The notes below the pieces were generated by a model that was not told the DNA's origin, made no database searches, and saw only the letters and a list, made by a program, of their open reading frames with translations. A program made the translations under genes and the position numbers. This document shows positions 1 through 7,420 of a stretch of 12,180 bases of DNA, in pieces; the stretch's first letter is position 1; each line of letters begins with the position of its first letter. Source of the stretch: Methanothrix sp. (lineage in GTDB: Archaea; Halobacteriota; Methanosarcinia; Methanotrichales; Methanotrichaceae); contig WOYM01000046.1 of the NCBI GenBank assembly GCA_011620785.1, positions 1 through 12,180 on the forward strand. Reading direction: 5' to 3'.

Positions 1-669
1 GAGATCTTCCCCCCCAGGATCGAGCAGATCAGGAGCTGGAAAGAGGCTAACCCCAATATCTACATCCATGTGGAGATGGGCTCATTTCAAAGCCAAAAGA
101 TCGCCAGGCACTTTCTCCGGCTCCTCGAAAAGGCGGACAGCCTGGGCCTGAACGAGGATGAGCTGGAGACGGCTACAGCAGAGCGCTCAGATCCAGATCT
201 TCTGCCCGCATCTGCAAGAGCCGAGCCTGGAATAAGCCAGTGGCAGGATAGAGCGCAGAAGGCAGCCAGTCTGCGAGAGGACCTGGGCATTTTCAGGGTC
301 TCAGTCCACACCAGAGACTTCATTCTGAGCATTATGGAAGAGGGAAAGATCACTGCAAAAGAAGAGCTCCTCTCTCTGCAAAAAGGCGCAGATGCTGCGG
401 CTGCTCTGGCTGCTACCGGCTCGGCAAAGGGAATGCCGCCGAATGAGATCAACCTCAGGGGTCTGGAGGTCCAAAGGGAGTTCTGTCGACAGGGGGCAGT
501 GGCTGCAGGATTTGGACGGGGAGCTTTTCACAAAAGAGATGGGTTGGTGGTATCCTTGATGCCTTCCCTTCTGGCTAGAGAGCCGCGCATCACCGTGGGC
601 CTGGGTGATACCGCTACTGCCGCCACCTTCTACCAGGAGCTGCAGGCGCTCAAGCGAGATCGGATCTGA
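1..669 (+). CDS. pfkC: ADP-dependent phosphofructokinase/glucokinase, C-terminal part (5' truncated by window edge)
   Basis: The frame is open from the first base, so the gene begins left of the window; 222 residues are visible against roughly 450-480 for the family. ADP-dependent sugar kinases phosphorylate fructose-6-phosphate and/or glucose using ADP, in the modified archaeal glycolysis, in the cytoplasm. Supporting motifs are the stretch around YIHVEMGSFQ, the SLGLNEDEL segment after the KADS residues, VHTRDFILSI in the middle, and TVGLGDTATA near the C-terminus. The last contains the GxGD signature whose Asp is the catalytic base in this family. The gene is convergent with the DUF2117 gene, and the last 20 bp overlap it. 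Phosphofructokinase versus glucokinase specificity cannot be decided because the N-terminal sugar-binding lid is outside the window. The family call is fairly sure; the symbol is less so. Confidence 0.78.
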   Translation, partial: EIFPPRIEQIRSWKEANPNIYIHVEMGSFQSQKIARHFLRLLEKADSLGLNEDELETATAERSDPDLLPASARAEPGISQWQDRAQKAASLREDLGIFRVSVHTRDFILSIMEEGKITAKEELLSLQKGADAAAALAATGSAKGMPPNEINLRGLEVQREFCRQGAVAAGFGRGAFHKRDGLVVSLMPSLLAREPRITVGLGDTATAATFYQELQALKRDRI

Positions 670-1936
670 CCTCTTTTCTCTCTAACAGAAGCTCGCCCGC
701 TAAATCCGCCACCCTATTCCCCAGATCATGGGCACTGATAGAGATCCTCTCCTCTCCCCGGAATATCTCATCATGCACGCGCCTACCTATTATATCATCA
801 TAGCCCGGCCGAACCCGGATGATGATGCTGCCCGGCATGATAGTCGGGCTCTGGGCGAGGTGGTCGATGTCCCCGTCCACGATTCCCACCACAGCAATTC
901 CCAGTCTGGCGAGAATATCACCGGCAATGGCCGTGGTATCATCCCCCACCGTCAGGGCTAGGGCAGCACCGGAAGCTGCCTCAAAGGCATCTTCTGCACA
1001 GTGGTCGATGAATGCTGCCCCCTCACCACGGGCCTCCTTGATCCTCGGCCTGGCAGTGCTCCGCCGGATGGATCCGCTGCGGATGATCGCATTCTCCAGG
1101 TCCACCCTGGATAGCTTCTCCAGCCCATGTGCTTTGGGCTCAGCCCCTTTCAGGTCAGTTATCTTTCCACCACGGGCCTTGATCTCCACCTCTGGTTTTG
1201 CCGCCCTGCCGATGACCGTTCCGTTAACCGATATCAGCTCTCCGGGAATCACCCCGGTCAGAATGCGCCGGACAGTATCCCCCTGAATCAGGGTGCAATC
1301 CCTGGGCCTGGGCCGCAAAAGGTCCAGCCCCAGATCCGCTGCCAGCCTGGCGGCAACTCTTAGCCCCTCATGGCTATTCTTGCTCTCAGAATCAGATGCT
1401 TCTGATGCCTCATGGCGGAGGGTGAGATCGGCCACGAACCGCCCGCCGCAATCGATCTGGATCAGGGGCTTATCGATTCCGGCAAGCTTTGCCACCATTG
1501 TCCCGAAGGCCAGGCCAGTCTCCCGGCTCTTGGCCTGGTTGAGAATGATGACAATATCCGAATCCCCGGCCATATCCCTGATGGAAATGCTCGGCCGCCT
1601 TCTGCTGTTGATGGATATGATCCCATCGAGATCCGCATCAATGACCGCCAACCTGCCCATGGTCCCACCTAAAACGGCGTTCACCCTTCCCATCTGTTTC
1701 AGGTGATCGATCAACTGCAAAGCATGTCCCGAGTCTATGATCTCCGGGCCGTGCACCACCACCCCGATTCTCTTGCTGGATGAGGCAATTTTATTCTCAA
1801 TATGGAAGCCTTCAGAGGATGCCAGTTCTTCCTTGAGGATATCTAGAATTTCCTGTAGCTCTTCCCTTCGAGAAAAACAGATGCCGCTCTCTAAAATTGC
1901 CTCCAGCTTCGCAATTGCCTCAAGTATTCTAGACAT
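650..1936 (-). CDS. DUF2117-family archaeal protein
   Basis: This is a 428-residue cytoplasmic protein of unknown function, attributed from memory to the DUF2117 family of methanogens. The N-terminal ~45 residues look helical and charged. A Rossmann-like half follows, opening with VVVHGPEIIDSG (about residues 59-70, the family hallmark). The C-terminal third contains VGDDTT (about 330-335) and GIVDGDID (about 351-358), acidic Gly-rich loops that could bind metal or nucleotide; this is inference. I chose the ATG at 1936. An in-frame TTG at 1954 adds six residues but has no better ribosome site. Neither start has a clear Shine-Dalgarno sequence. It is the last gene of a four-gene minus-strand run, 27 nt after the DUF2098 gene, and its 3' end overlaps the convergent sugar kinase gene by 20 bp. 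No membrane segments are seen. Confidence 0.68.
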   Translation of the reverse strand: MSRILEAIAKLEAILESGICFSRREELQEILDILKEELASSEGFHIENKIASSSKRIGVVVHGPEIIDSGHALQLIDHLKQMGRVNAVLGGTMGRLAVIDADLDGIISINSRRRPSISIRDMAGDSDIVIILNQAKSRETGLAFGTMVAKLAGIDKPLIQIDCGGRFVADLTLRHEASEASDSESKNSHEGLRVAARLAADLGLDLLRPRPRDCTLIQGDTVRRILTGVIPGELISVNGTVIGRAAKPEVEIKARGGKITDLKGAEPKAHGLEKLSRVDLENAIIRSGSIRRSTARPRIKEARGEGAAFIDHCAEDAFEAASGAALALTVGDDTTAIAGDILARLGIAVVGIVDGDIDHLAQSPTIMPGSIIIRVRPGYDDIIGRRVHDEIFRGEERISISAHDLGNRVADLAGELLLERKEVRSDLA

Positions 1937-1963
1937 GCCACTTATATAGCCCAAAACGCTGAC

Positions 1964-2245
1964 TTATCCGCCAGTCTCCAGGGTTTCATCCCTCATCTTC
2001 GCCTCATCCATCATCTCTTGCGTCTGCTTGAACCTCTCCTGGATCTGCTCGAGCGTCATGCCCTCAAGCTCCTTTCTCTCTGGAAGCTTCTCGATCAGCT
2101 CCAGTGTATCCAGCCGGTAGTAGAGCCCGGTGCTATCCAGATAGGCCCAGACGGTTCCATCATCCTCCGTCTTCAGCACCTTCACCGTTCCAATGGTGCC
2201 AGTGCCCTTATACCGGACCAGGCTGTCCTCTCTTATCTCCGCCAT
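1964..2245 (-). CDS. DUF2098-family small protein
   Basis: This is a 93-residue protein matching the methanogen-specific DUF2098 pattern as I remember it: a small beta-rich domain with SLVRYKGTGTIGTVKVL, then WAYLDSTGLYYRLDTLELIE. The first half resembles an SH3/KOW-like barrel. The second half (about residues 55-93) is a charged helix rich in Glu, Gln and Met. Function is unknown. The ATG at 2245 is preferred over an in-frame TTG two codons upstream (2251); a weak GAGGCG lies upstream. The gene sits 49 nt after the 153-residue gene and 27 nt before the DUF2117 gene, all on the minus strand, so co-transcription is likely. The family assignment is good but rests on pattern recall rather than a search. 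Confidence 0.7.
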   Translation of the reverse strand: MAEIREDSLVRYKGTGTIGTVKVLKTEDDGTVWAYLDSTGLYYRLDTLELIEKLPERKELEGMTLEQIQERFKQTQEMMDEAKMRDETLETGG

Positions 2246-2294
2246 ATCCAATTCGCCTCTGCATTCCTATCCCTCTATCATTCAGTTCATCGCT

Positions 2295-2756
2295 CTAGAA
2301 TCTTTCCACTACCACCATCCCCCCGTCCGCCAGCAAGCCCCGGACTTCTGCCCCCTCGGGCTCGGCTATGATCTCCAGGCCGTGAAACTCCTCTGAGCCG
2401 CAGAGCACATTCTGCTCCGGATGGGTTCCTGGCTCTATCTTGCAGCTTAGGCGGGTTAAGGGACCAATGGACACCACCGTCTTCAGCCGGGGCGAGGCTG
2501 GATGGCCTTTGGGAAGGACGATCAAGGGGGCTCGTAGCTCTCGGAGCTGAAAGAGGGTGCAGTGCAAACCCCGCCTGATCTTCTCTCCCCGGCCAAAGGA
2601 AGAGGCTATCATCAATTCATCTGGCTCAGTGAATAGAACGATCTCCTTTTGCTCCGTCTCCAGATAGAAAAAGTGCCCTTTGGTCTTAGCCAGAGCTATG
2701 GTGCCATTCTCGCCCTCGATATAGGCGATCTCGTCCTCATTCAAGAGTATATGCAT
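2295..2756 (-). CDS. Conserved-looking hypothetical protein, Cys/His-containing
   Basis: I do not recognise this 153-residue protein. It is predicted soluble and beta-rich, with no signal peptide or membrane segment. The N-terminal half (about 1-50) alternates short strands and acidic turns. The centre has a basic stretch (GRGEKIRRGLHC, to residue 66) and the C-terminal half begins with LPKGHPASPRLKTVVS. Potential metal ligands cluster as C105, H112, C119 and H125, with H65/C66 upstream; a metal site there is inference. Start is the ATG at 2756; AGGT lies immediately upstream, too close to be a good ribosome site, so translation may be coupled to the preceding 50-residue gene, which ends 53 nt upstream. 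It belongs to the four-gene run with DUF2098 and DUF2117. The coding call is firm because the rival frames are short and unlike any family. Confidence 0.72.
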   Translation of the reverse strand: MHILLNEDEIAYIEGENGTIALAKTKGHFFYLETEQKEIVLFTEPDELMIASSFGRGEKIRRGLHCTLFQLRELRAPLIVLPKGHPASPRLKTVVSIGPLTRLSCKIEPGTHPEQNVLCGSEEFHGLEIIAEPEGAEVRGLLADGGMVVVERF

Positions 2757-2809
2757 GACCTATGAATGAACCATCATTCCGATGGACTTGTATGGATTCG
2801 GATTCCAGT

Positions 2810-2962
2810 TCAGACTGCCTTTACATTCCTTGACTTGCAGGAAGGACACATGGGCCTTCTTCCCATGCCCTGGAACTTGTTATTGCAGTCCAGGCACTCA
2901 TAATCCTTGGCAACCAGAGTCTCTACGTCTCCTAAGTCCGGCCCGCCACCGACAGTACACAT
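2810..2962 (-). CDS. Small zinc-ribbon protein (50 aa)
   Basis: This short gene encodes 50 residues, beginning MCTVGGGPDLGDVETL. Two CxxC knuckles, CLDC (23-26) and CPSC (39-42), are separated by 12 residues, the pattern of a rubredoxin-like or zinc-ribbon fold that binds one Zn or Fe. An additional Cys is at position 2. The call is strengthened by an excellent Shine-Dalgarno site (GGAGGTG at 2971-2977, 8 nt before the ATG) and a TATA-like box upstream at 3001-3011. It is the first gene of the minus-strand run leading into the 153-residue, DUF2098 and DUF2117 genes. The role is unknown: it could be a protein- or RNA-binding ribbon, or an electron carrier. Rubredoxins normally have CxxCG and CP.CG, and this protein lacks the glycines after the knuckles, so a structural Zn site is more likely. 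Confidence 0.8.
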   Translation of the reverse strand: MCTVGGGPDLGDVETLVAKDYECLDCNNKFQGMGRRPMCPSCKSRNVKAV

Positions 2963-2970
2963 GTTGCATT

Positions 2971-2977
2971 CACCTCC
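2971..2977 (-). promoter_or_regulatory. Strong Shine-Dalgarno site for the zinc-ribbon gene
   Basis: The minus strand reads GGAGGTG, with 8 nt to the ATG at 2962. It is fully complementary to the conserved CACCTCC of the archaeal 16S rRNA 3' end, and it decides the start of this 50-residue gene. Confidence 0.8.
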
Positions 2978-3000
2978 TCCATTTCCATTAGGCTATCAGA

Positions 3001-3011
3001 TTATTTAAAAC
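3001..3011 (-). promoter_or_regulatory. TATA-like box for the zinc-ribbon/DUF2098/DUF2117 run
   Basis: The minus strand reads GTTTTAAATAA, an AT-rich octamer of archaeal TATA type in otherwise GC-richer DNA. Placing the start about 25 nt downstream gives a leader of roughly 15-25 nt, just enough to hold the strong Shine-Dalgarno site. This is consistent with transcription of the four-gene run. Confidence 0.5.
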
Positions 3012-3050
3012 AATTGGCATGACAATGCAAAAATTCGCCCATAGGAATGA

Positions 3051-3076
3051 GGAAAAGGGATATGATCATCTTTTCC
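3051..3076. repeat. Inverted repeat between fwdB end and the next promoter
   Basis: GGAAAAG (3051-3057) pairs with CTTTTCC (3070-3076), and the intervening bases contain the palindrome ATGATCAT (3062-3069). It lies 33 nt past the fwdB stop, followed on the minus strand by a pyrimidine-rich stretch. It may help end the fwd transcript or act as an operator for the next run. Neither role is shown. Confidence 0.35.
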
Positions 3077-3108
3077 CCAACCTCAGTTCATTCTGATCTC
3101 TCGACCCC

Positions 3109-4419
3109 CTATTTTCTTCCCTTTATCCTTTTCACCCGCTCGAATATCTGGTTCATGGTATCGACATTGCTCTTCGTGAAGGAAAAGGGCGAGCTGGTGA
3201 ACGGCAGGAAGTAGATCGGCACATCGTCCAGACGGTAGAAGGTGCCGTCGCTCTCCATGGCATCGATCACTCCCGGCAGGACAACATCAGATAACATGGT
3301 GGTCGGACAGGGAGCGATATCTATGCAGGCCATGGGGATCTGGGCCAGATACTCCGAGCAGGCAGCAGGAAAGTGGGAGACCAGATCCGCTGATAGGATG
3401 AAAGCGGCATCGACATCATGATCCCTGAGGACATCCACTGCCGTGTACTCTCCCGGATTGTAGCGGGGATAGCCGCGAGCGAAATCCAGGCCGAAGGGGA
3501 AACCGTATAGATATGATGCTATCTGATTGAACCCGGCCACATTGCAGTGCCCTCTGAGAGCTCCGATCACGAACTTGGTATGGCTGTTCAGCTCCTTTAC
3601 CAGGTTGAAGGCCATCTCGGCATTTCGATGCTTTCCGTATGAGGAAGCGATACCCAGGCCCACATAAATAGCCCCGAAGTTGCACCTCTTCATCATATCC
3701 AGCATCTTCTCCATCTCGGAGATGGACACACCGGTCACATCTTCCGCCGAATGGTGCGGCCTTTTGCCGTGCAGGAGGGTGAGAAGAGCGCTGAGCAGCT
3801 CATAGTCTGTATTGGGATTGAGCTGAATATGCAGGTCCGCATTCTCAGCGGTGATGCTCCTCCTCGGGTCGACGCAGATGACCGTCCGGTCAAACCTCCC
3901 CCTTTGGGTCCAGTAGCCCCGGGGATAGACGGCATAACGGGACATGTGCCTGGGCATGGACTCCAGGGGATTGGAGCCCCAGTAGACCGTCAGGTCCGCC
4001 CTCAACTTGCTCTGTCCGGCGGTAGCCCCCACCCGTCCCGCCTCCTGAATGCCCATGGTGGTGGGCCCGTGACAGACGGTGGAGTTCGAGTCGGCTATGC
4101 CCCCCAGGAACTCTGCCATATGGATTCCCACCTCCATCGCCTCAGTAGAGGTCTCGCTACCCATGAAAAGGAGGGGACGCTCAGAGCTTGCCAGGATCCT
4201 CGCTGTCATCTCAATGGCCTCATCCCAGCTCGCCCGTCTCAGATCTCCATCCACTCTTACAAGCGGCTCTCGGATCCTGTGAGGGCTCATGACCTCCTGG
4301 AACTTGGCATTGCCCATCTTGCAGGCATTCCTGACCGTAAGACCCTGACCCTCCAGCTCCACCTGAATATCATCACAAGAGGCCCCGCAGACTGGACAGA
4401 CTATATTCTTTGTCGCCAT
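3109..4419 (-). CDS. fwdB: Formylmethanofuran dehydrogenase subunit B (catalytic, Mo/W-pterin)
   Basis: This is the catalytic subunit that reduces CO2 to formate at a molybdopterin-dinucleotide Mo or W centre, the first step of methanogenesis from CO2 (and the last step of methyl oxidation). It has 436 residues, the usual length. The N-terminus has C8, C11, C15 and C33, the ligands of a 4Fe-4S cluster typical of this DMSO-reductase-type family. C116 in STVCHGP is the expected metal ligand and is Cys, not selenocysteine. The segment VYWGSNPLESMPRHMSRY (about 145-165) and the C-terminal ADLVSHFPA/LSDVVLPG region are family hallmarks. It is the last gene of the F-A-C-D-B operon and starts 3 nt after fwdD. 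The ATG at 4419 has GGGG upstream inside the end of fwdD. Mo (Fmd) versus W (Fwd) cannot be settled from the protein alone, although the gene order resembles fmd of Methanosarcina. Confidence 0.95.
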   Translation of the reverse strand: MATKNIVCPVCGASCDDIQVELEGQGLTVRNACKMGNAKFQEVMSPHRIREPLVRVDGDLRRASWDEAIEMTARILASSERPLLFMGSETSTEAMEVGIHMAEFLGGIADSNSTVCHGPTTMGIQEAGRVGATAGQSKLRADLTVYWGSNPLESMPRHMSRYAVYPRGYWTQRGRFDRTVICVDPRRSITAENADLHIQLNPNTDYELLSALLTLLHGKRPHHSAEDVTGVSISEMEKMLDMMKRCNFGAIYVGLGIASSYGKHRNAEMAFNLVKELNSHTKFVIGALRGHCNVAGFNQIASYLYGFPFGLDFARGYPRYNPGEYTAVDVLRDHDVDAAFILSADLVSHFPAACSEYLAQIPMACIDIAPCPTTMLSDVVLPGVIDAMESDGTFYRLDDVPIYFLPFTSSPFSFTKSNVDTMNQIFERVKRIKGRK

Positions 4420-4422
4420 TAT

Positions 4423-4821
4423 CTAACCCCGCTTTTGCAGCTTGTATAGCTTTGCTGTTAGCTCCTCCGCCGAGAGGACCATATCATTTGAGGGCTCGAC
4501 TTTCACCGGCGAGCCCTTGTAAAGAGGTGAGCCGGAAGAGAAGGTCTCCGGGTCCACCACCACATTGGACCAGATGGCCCTGGGCATGAAGACCTGGCCA
4601 GAGAACAGCTTCTCCGCCCCATAAGCATAAACTACAACCGAGTGGCCGTCCCTGCTGGTTACTTTAACCCTATCAGGTGAACCCATGGCCAGGAAGTCTG
4701 CCAGGTTCATCTCGCAGACGGCGCATTCCTCTTTGTAGTCATCGGTGAGCTTGCTTCCCCCTTTGGCAAGTCTGCCCTCCTCGATTGTGCTGCCGGTGTT
4801 CAGCAAAAACACTCCCGTCAT
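4423..4821 (-). CDS. fwdD: Formylmethanofuran dehydrogenase subunit D
   Basis: A 132-residue subunit that completes the molybdopterin-dinucleotide site with subunit B; it corresponds to the C-terminal dinucleotide-binding barrel of one-chain formate dehydrogenases. Visible features are the N-terminal LNTGSTIEEG, an AVCEMNLADF segment with C33 and C36, and the SGQVFMPRAIWSNVV motif (about 74-88) typical of this domain. The ATG at 4821 overlaps the fwdC stop in an ATGA arrangement, and GGAGGTG lies 5 nt upstream, so translation is probably coupled. It lies between fwdC and fwdB in the operon. The split of B and D into separate genes is the normal methanogen arrangement. Confidence 0.94.
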   Translation of the reverse strand: MTGVFLLNTGSTIEEGRLAKGGSKLTDDYKEECAVCEMNLADFLAMGSPDRVKVTSRDGHSVVVYAYGAEKLFSGQVFMPRAIWSNVVVDPETFSSGSPLYKGSPVKVEPSNDMVLSAEELTAKLYKLQKRG

Positions 4822-5630
4822 TCTCCCACCTCCTGGGTCATTCTGGAGTAAAGCATTCCCTTGGGATTCTTGCCGGCGGCGTAGTCGCCTGAGAACCTGG
4901 CAAACCTCCCCTCCAACTGCATCTCACCGATCTTGGGATTGATCTCGATTCCCTGATGGACAAAGCCTGGAGAGAAGTTCTTCACCTCACCTAAAATCAC
5001 CACAGTTCCACCGCTCATCTCCGCTCCCAGACCTCGAACCGCATTGCCCTTGATGATTAGCAGGCCGCCAGTCTGGCGGATAGCACAGAAATTCTCAACA
5101 TTGCCCTCCACGGTTATCGATCCTCCAGCCAGGCCGCCACCCAGCTGGCTCCTCGCATCTCCCTTTATTATGATCTGGCCACCAGTCATCCCCCGCCAGC
5201 TGCCCCGGTAAGCGGAGCCCACATGATCTCCCGCGTTCCCGGATATCTGCAGCAGGCCTCCTTTCAATTCCATGCCGGACCAGGAGCCGGCATCGCCTCG
5301 GACCAGGATCTTCCCCCCTGTCATCTCTGCTCCGGTGTGCATTCCCGCCGACCCCAAAATCTCGATCATGCCGGAGTTCATCCCCTGGCCGATGCGCTTT
5401 ACCCGGGATACATCCCCATCGATTATGATCTTCGTCTCCTCTGGAGAGCCGCCATTCCTCTGAATATCCACCTCAAAGAACTGGCTCAAGGGCAGCTCTT
5501 TAGGTCCTTGCCAGACCAAAAGCTCCTCTATCTGCTCTTTTGTCTTTCCGGCAAAAAGGTCGGGACATATGACCTCAGCCTCTACGGTAATGCCAATCTT
5601 GCCCCGGGGAACAAGCTTTATTTCTGCCAT
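4818..5630 (-). CDS. fwdC: Formylmethanofuran dehydrogenase subunit C
   Basis: This 270-residue subunit is built mainly of a right-handed beta-helix like the C-terminal domain of glutamate synthase. From about residue 80 to 215 there are successive glycine-rich GxxGxxxGG units, e.g. GMHTGAEMTGG, GSWSGMELKGG and GLGAEMSGG. In the known Fwd structure this subunit joins the A and B/D parts of the complex. The start is the ATG at 5630 with a strong GGAGGT (5637-5642) upstream. The first 13 nt overlap the 3' end of fwdA in another frame, and the last 4 nt overlap fwdD. Family and role are firm. Confidence 0.95.
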   Translation of the reverse strand: MAEIKLVPRGKIGITVEAEVICPDLFAGKTKEQIEELLVWQGPKELPLSQFFEVDIQRNGGSPEETKIIIDGDVSRVKRIGQGMNSGMIEILGSAGMHTGAEMTGGKILVRGDAGSWSGMELKGGLLQISGNAGDHVGSAYRGSWRGMTGGQIIIKGDARSQLGGGLAGGSITVEGNVENFCAIRQTGGLLIIKGNAVRGLGAEMSGGTVVILGEVKNFSPGFVHQGIEINPKIGEMQLEGRFARFSGDYAAGKNPKGMLYSRMTQEVGE

Positions 5631-7420
5631 CTTCCTACCTCCTCGCCACTGCCCTCCATGGGCATGTTGACCGGTATTGGAACCGGGTTTTTCAGGTACT
5701 TATCGGGGACGGGATAGTTGGCAAAGCCAACTGTATAGTATTTGAACCAGTCCCGAACATCCCTCATCATATCCTTTTCCACATCTTCGTCCATATGGGG
5801 CTGGCAGTAATATCTCCGGCCCTCGGGCACATAGACGATCTCTCCCTTCCGGGCGACGATCTGGCCGTCTTTTATTGTGAAATCGGGCCGGCTGAACCGG
5901 GAGACGATATATGATGGATCGTTGACATTCAGATCCCCAGGATCGATATCATAGATGGTTACATCGCCGTCTGCGCCCGTTCCCAGGTGGCCTTTGCGGT
6001 GGGCCATGCCTATGGTCCTGGCCGAGTTGGCTCTGGTGAGGATGGCAATATCATAGAGGCTCATCTCCCGGTCCACCCCTCCCAGGCTGGACTTATCATA
6101 AGCCCATTTGTGGCACTCTTTGGCGGTATCGTCCCTGGCTTTTTTAGACATGAGCCAGGCGATCACCTGAGGATACTGGCTGAACAGGCCTCCGTTGGGA
6201 TGGTCGGTGGTCATGATCGTCTTCCAGGGATCGTCGATCAGCAGGAGTACCTCCAGGCCTATGGCCCACATGGTGGCATGGACCGGGCTGCTCTTGAGGT
6301 ACATCAATGAGAGGACTCCTGAGCCGCATTCCATCTCTATGTCGCAGTTGGACCACTTCTGGCCGGTCAACATGTAGAGGTCATGCTGGGCCGGGCCGTC
6401 GCCGGTCATGGTGGTAGCCGGGCCGAATGGGACTGAGCCGCTGTCTATGACCACGTTCTCCGTCTGGTTGATGTATTTGGCCAGATCGGGAGCGCCGGAG
6501 CAGAAGTCCCTCCATGAAGATCCTCCATAGCTACTGAACTGGGCGTGAGCCAGGTAGACGGTCTGTTTTCTTTTGGCGCTCTCACGTGTCTGGGCCCATT
6601 CCAGCTCCATCTTGCTGTTCGGTTCCAGAGACGAGGTGATCATCAGCGAATCTCGGGCGGTCTCCCAGTTGCCAGGATGGCCCAGGTTGTTGGCATGCAG
6701 GTGAAGTGACATGGGAAGGCCCAGCAATTCGTTGACCTCAGCCAGGCCCCGGATGATCTCCCGGGAGGTTACCTCGAAATGGATGTTGGGCTCGTCTAAG
6801 CCTTTCACGTTCTTGGCCCAGCCCCAGTTCTCAACGCCCGCGGGATTGACGCATTTTATGCCGTAGGCTTTGTGAGTTCTCATCATCCAGGCCACATAGG
6901 CCGCTGCCTTCTCGATGTCGCCCTCCTTCAGGTAGCGCATGATAAACCAGTTGTTGCCAAAGACCATGTAGGCGCCCATATCCAGGATGGGGGTGGCCCT
7001 CATCTCCTCATGGGTATGGCGGGCCTCCAGAGGTGGCATGGCAGCCTCGAAGACGGTAGTGTAGCCCATAGCAGCATAGTCGTACCCTTGCTTGTATACG
7101 GATGGGACTGTGTAGCCGCTGCCCGAATGGGTGATATCCGTCTTCTTGCGGACGGATTTGTAGTGATCCTCGGGGCGCATGAGCCGGCCGGCGTTGACCT
7201 TGGTTCCTGCCACATGGGAGTGGGCGTCTACCCCGCCGGGCATGACCGTCTTTCCCCGGGCATCGATTACTGTGGCATCTTTTGCCTCATGGCCGGAGAG
7301 GGAGGAGACCACCTTGCCCTCTCTTATAAAAATGTCTTTTACCTCTCCATCAATTGCATTCAGAGGATCGAAGAGATATCCATTCTTGATGATCATCGTC
7401 TTGGTAGAATTTGCTGCCAT
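5618..7420 (-). CDS. fwdA: Formylmethanofuran dehydrogenase subunit A (amidohydrolase)
   Basis: This 600-residue subunit belongs to the amidohydrolase superfamily. It condenses formate, delivered through an internal channel from the B-subunit site, with methanofuran to give formylmethanofuran. Binuclear metal ligands are visible: H67 and H69 in VDAHSH, the expected carboxylated K189 in GIKCVNPAG, histidines in LHLHANN (about 240-242) and YLAHAQ, and D406 in TTDHPNGG. The ATG at 7420 is chosen because the family begins shortly before MIIKNGYLFDPLNAI, a GAGGTG lies just upstream, and the polyferredoxin stop overlaps it by one base (TGATG). The frame stays open 22 codons further upstream, inside the polyferredoxin gene, but that part does not look like FwdA. 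No damage to key residues is seen. Confidence 0.96.
   Translation of the reverse strand: MAANSTKTMIIKNGYLFDPLNAIDGEVKDIFIREGKVVSSLSGHEAKDATVIDARGKTVMPGGVDAHSHVAGTKVNAGRLMRPEDHYKSVRKKTDITHSGSGYTVPSVYKQGYDYAAMGYTTVFEAAMPPLEARHTHEEMRATPILDMGAYMVFGNNWFIMRYLKEGDIEKAAAYVAWMMRTHKAYGIKCVNPAGVENWGWAKNVKGLDEPNIHFEVTSREIIRGLAEVNELLGLPMSLHLHANNLGHPGNWETARDSLMITSSLEPNSKMELEWAQTRESAKRKQTVYLAHAQFSSYGGSSWRDFCSGAPDLAKYINQTENVVIDSGSVPFGPATTMTGDGPAQHDLYMLTGQKWSNCDIEMECGSGVLSLMYLKSSPVHATMWAIGLEVLLLIDDPWKTIMTTDHPNGGLFSQYPQVIAWLMSKKARDDTAKECHKWAYDKSSLGGVDREMSLYDIAILTRANSARTIGMAHRKGHLGTGADGDVTIYDIDPGDLNVNDPSYIVSRFSRPDFTIKDGQIVARKGEIVYVPEGRRYYCQPHMDEDVEKDMMRDVRDWFKYYTVGFANYPVPDKYLKNPVPIPVNMPMEGSGEEVGRWQK

Noticed and set aside
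3109..4419. Selenocysteine version of subunit B
   Set aside because: The metal-ligand position reads Cys (VCHGP), and no in-frame TGA occurs in the gene.
3751..4449. A 232-codon open frame on the + strand
   Set aside because: It lies antisense to fwdB, is proline/glycine-rich with no family resemblance, and is explained by the codon bias of the real gene.
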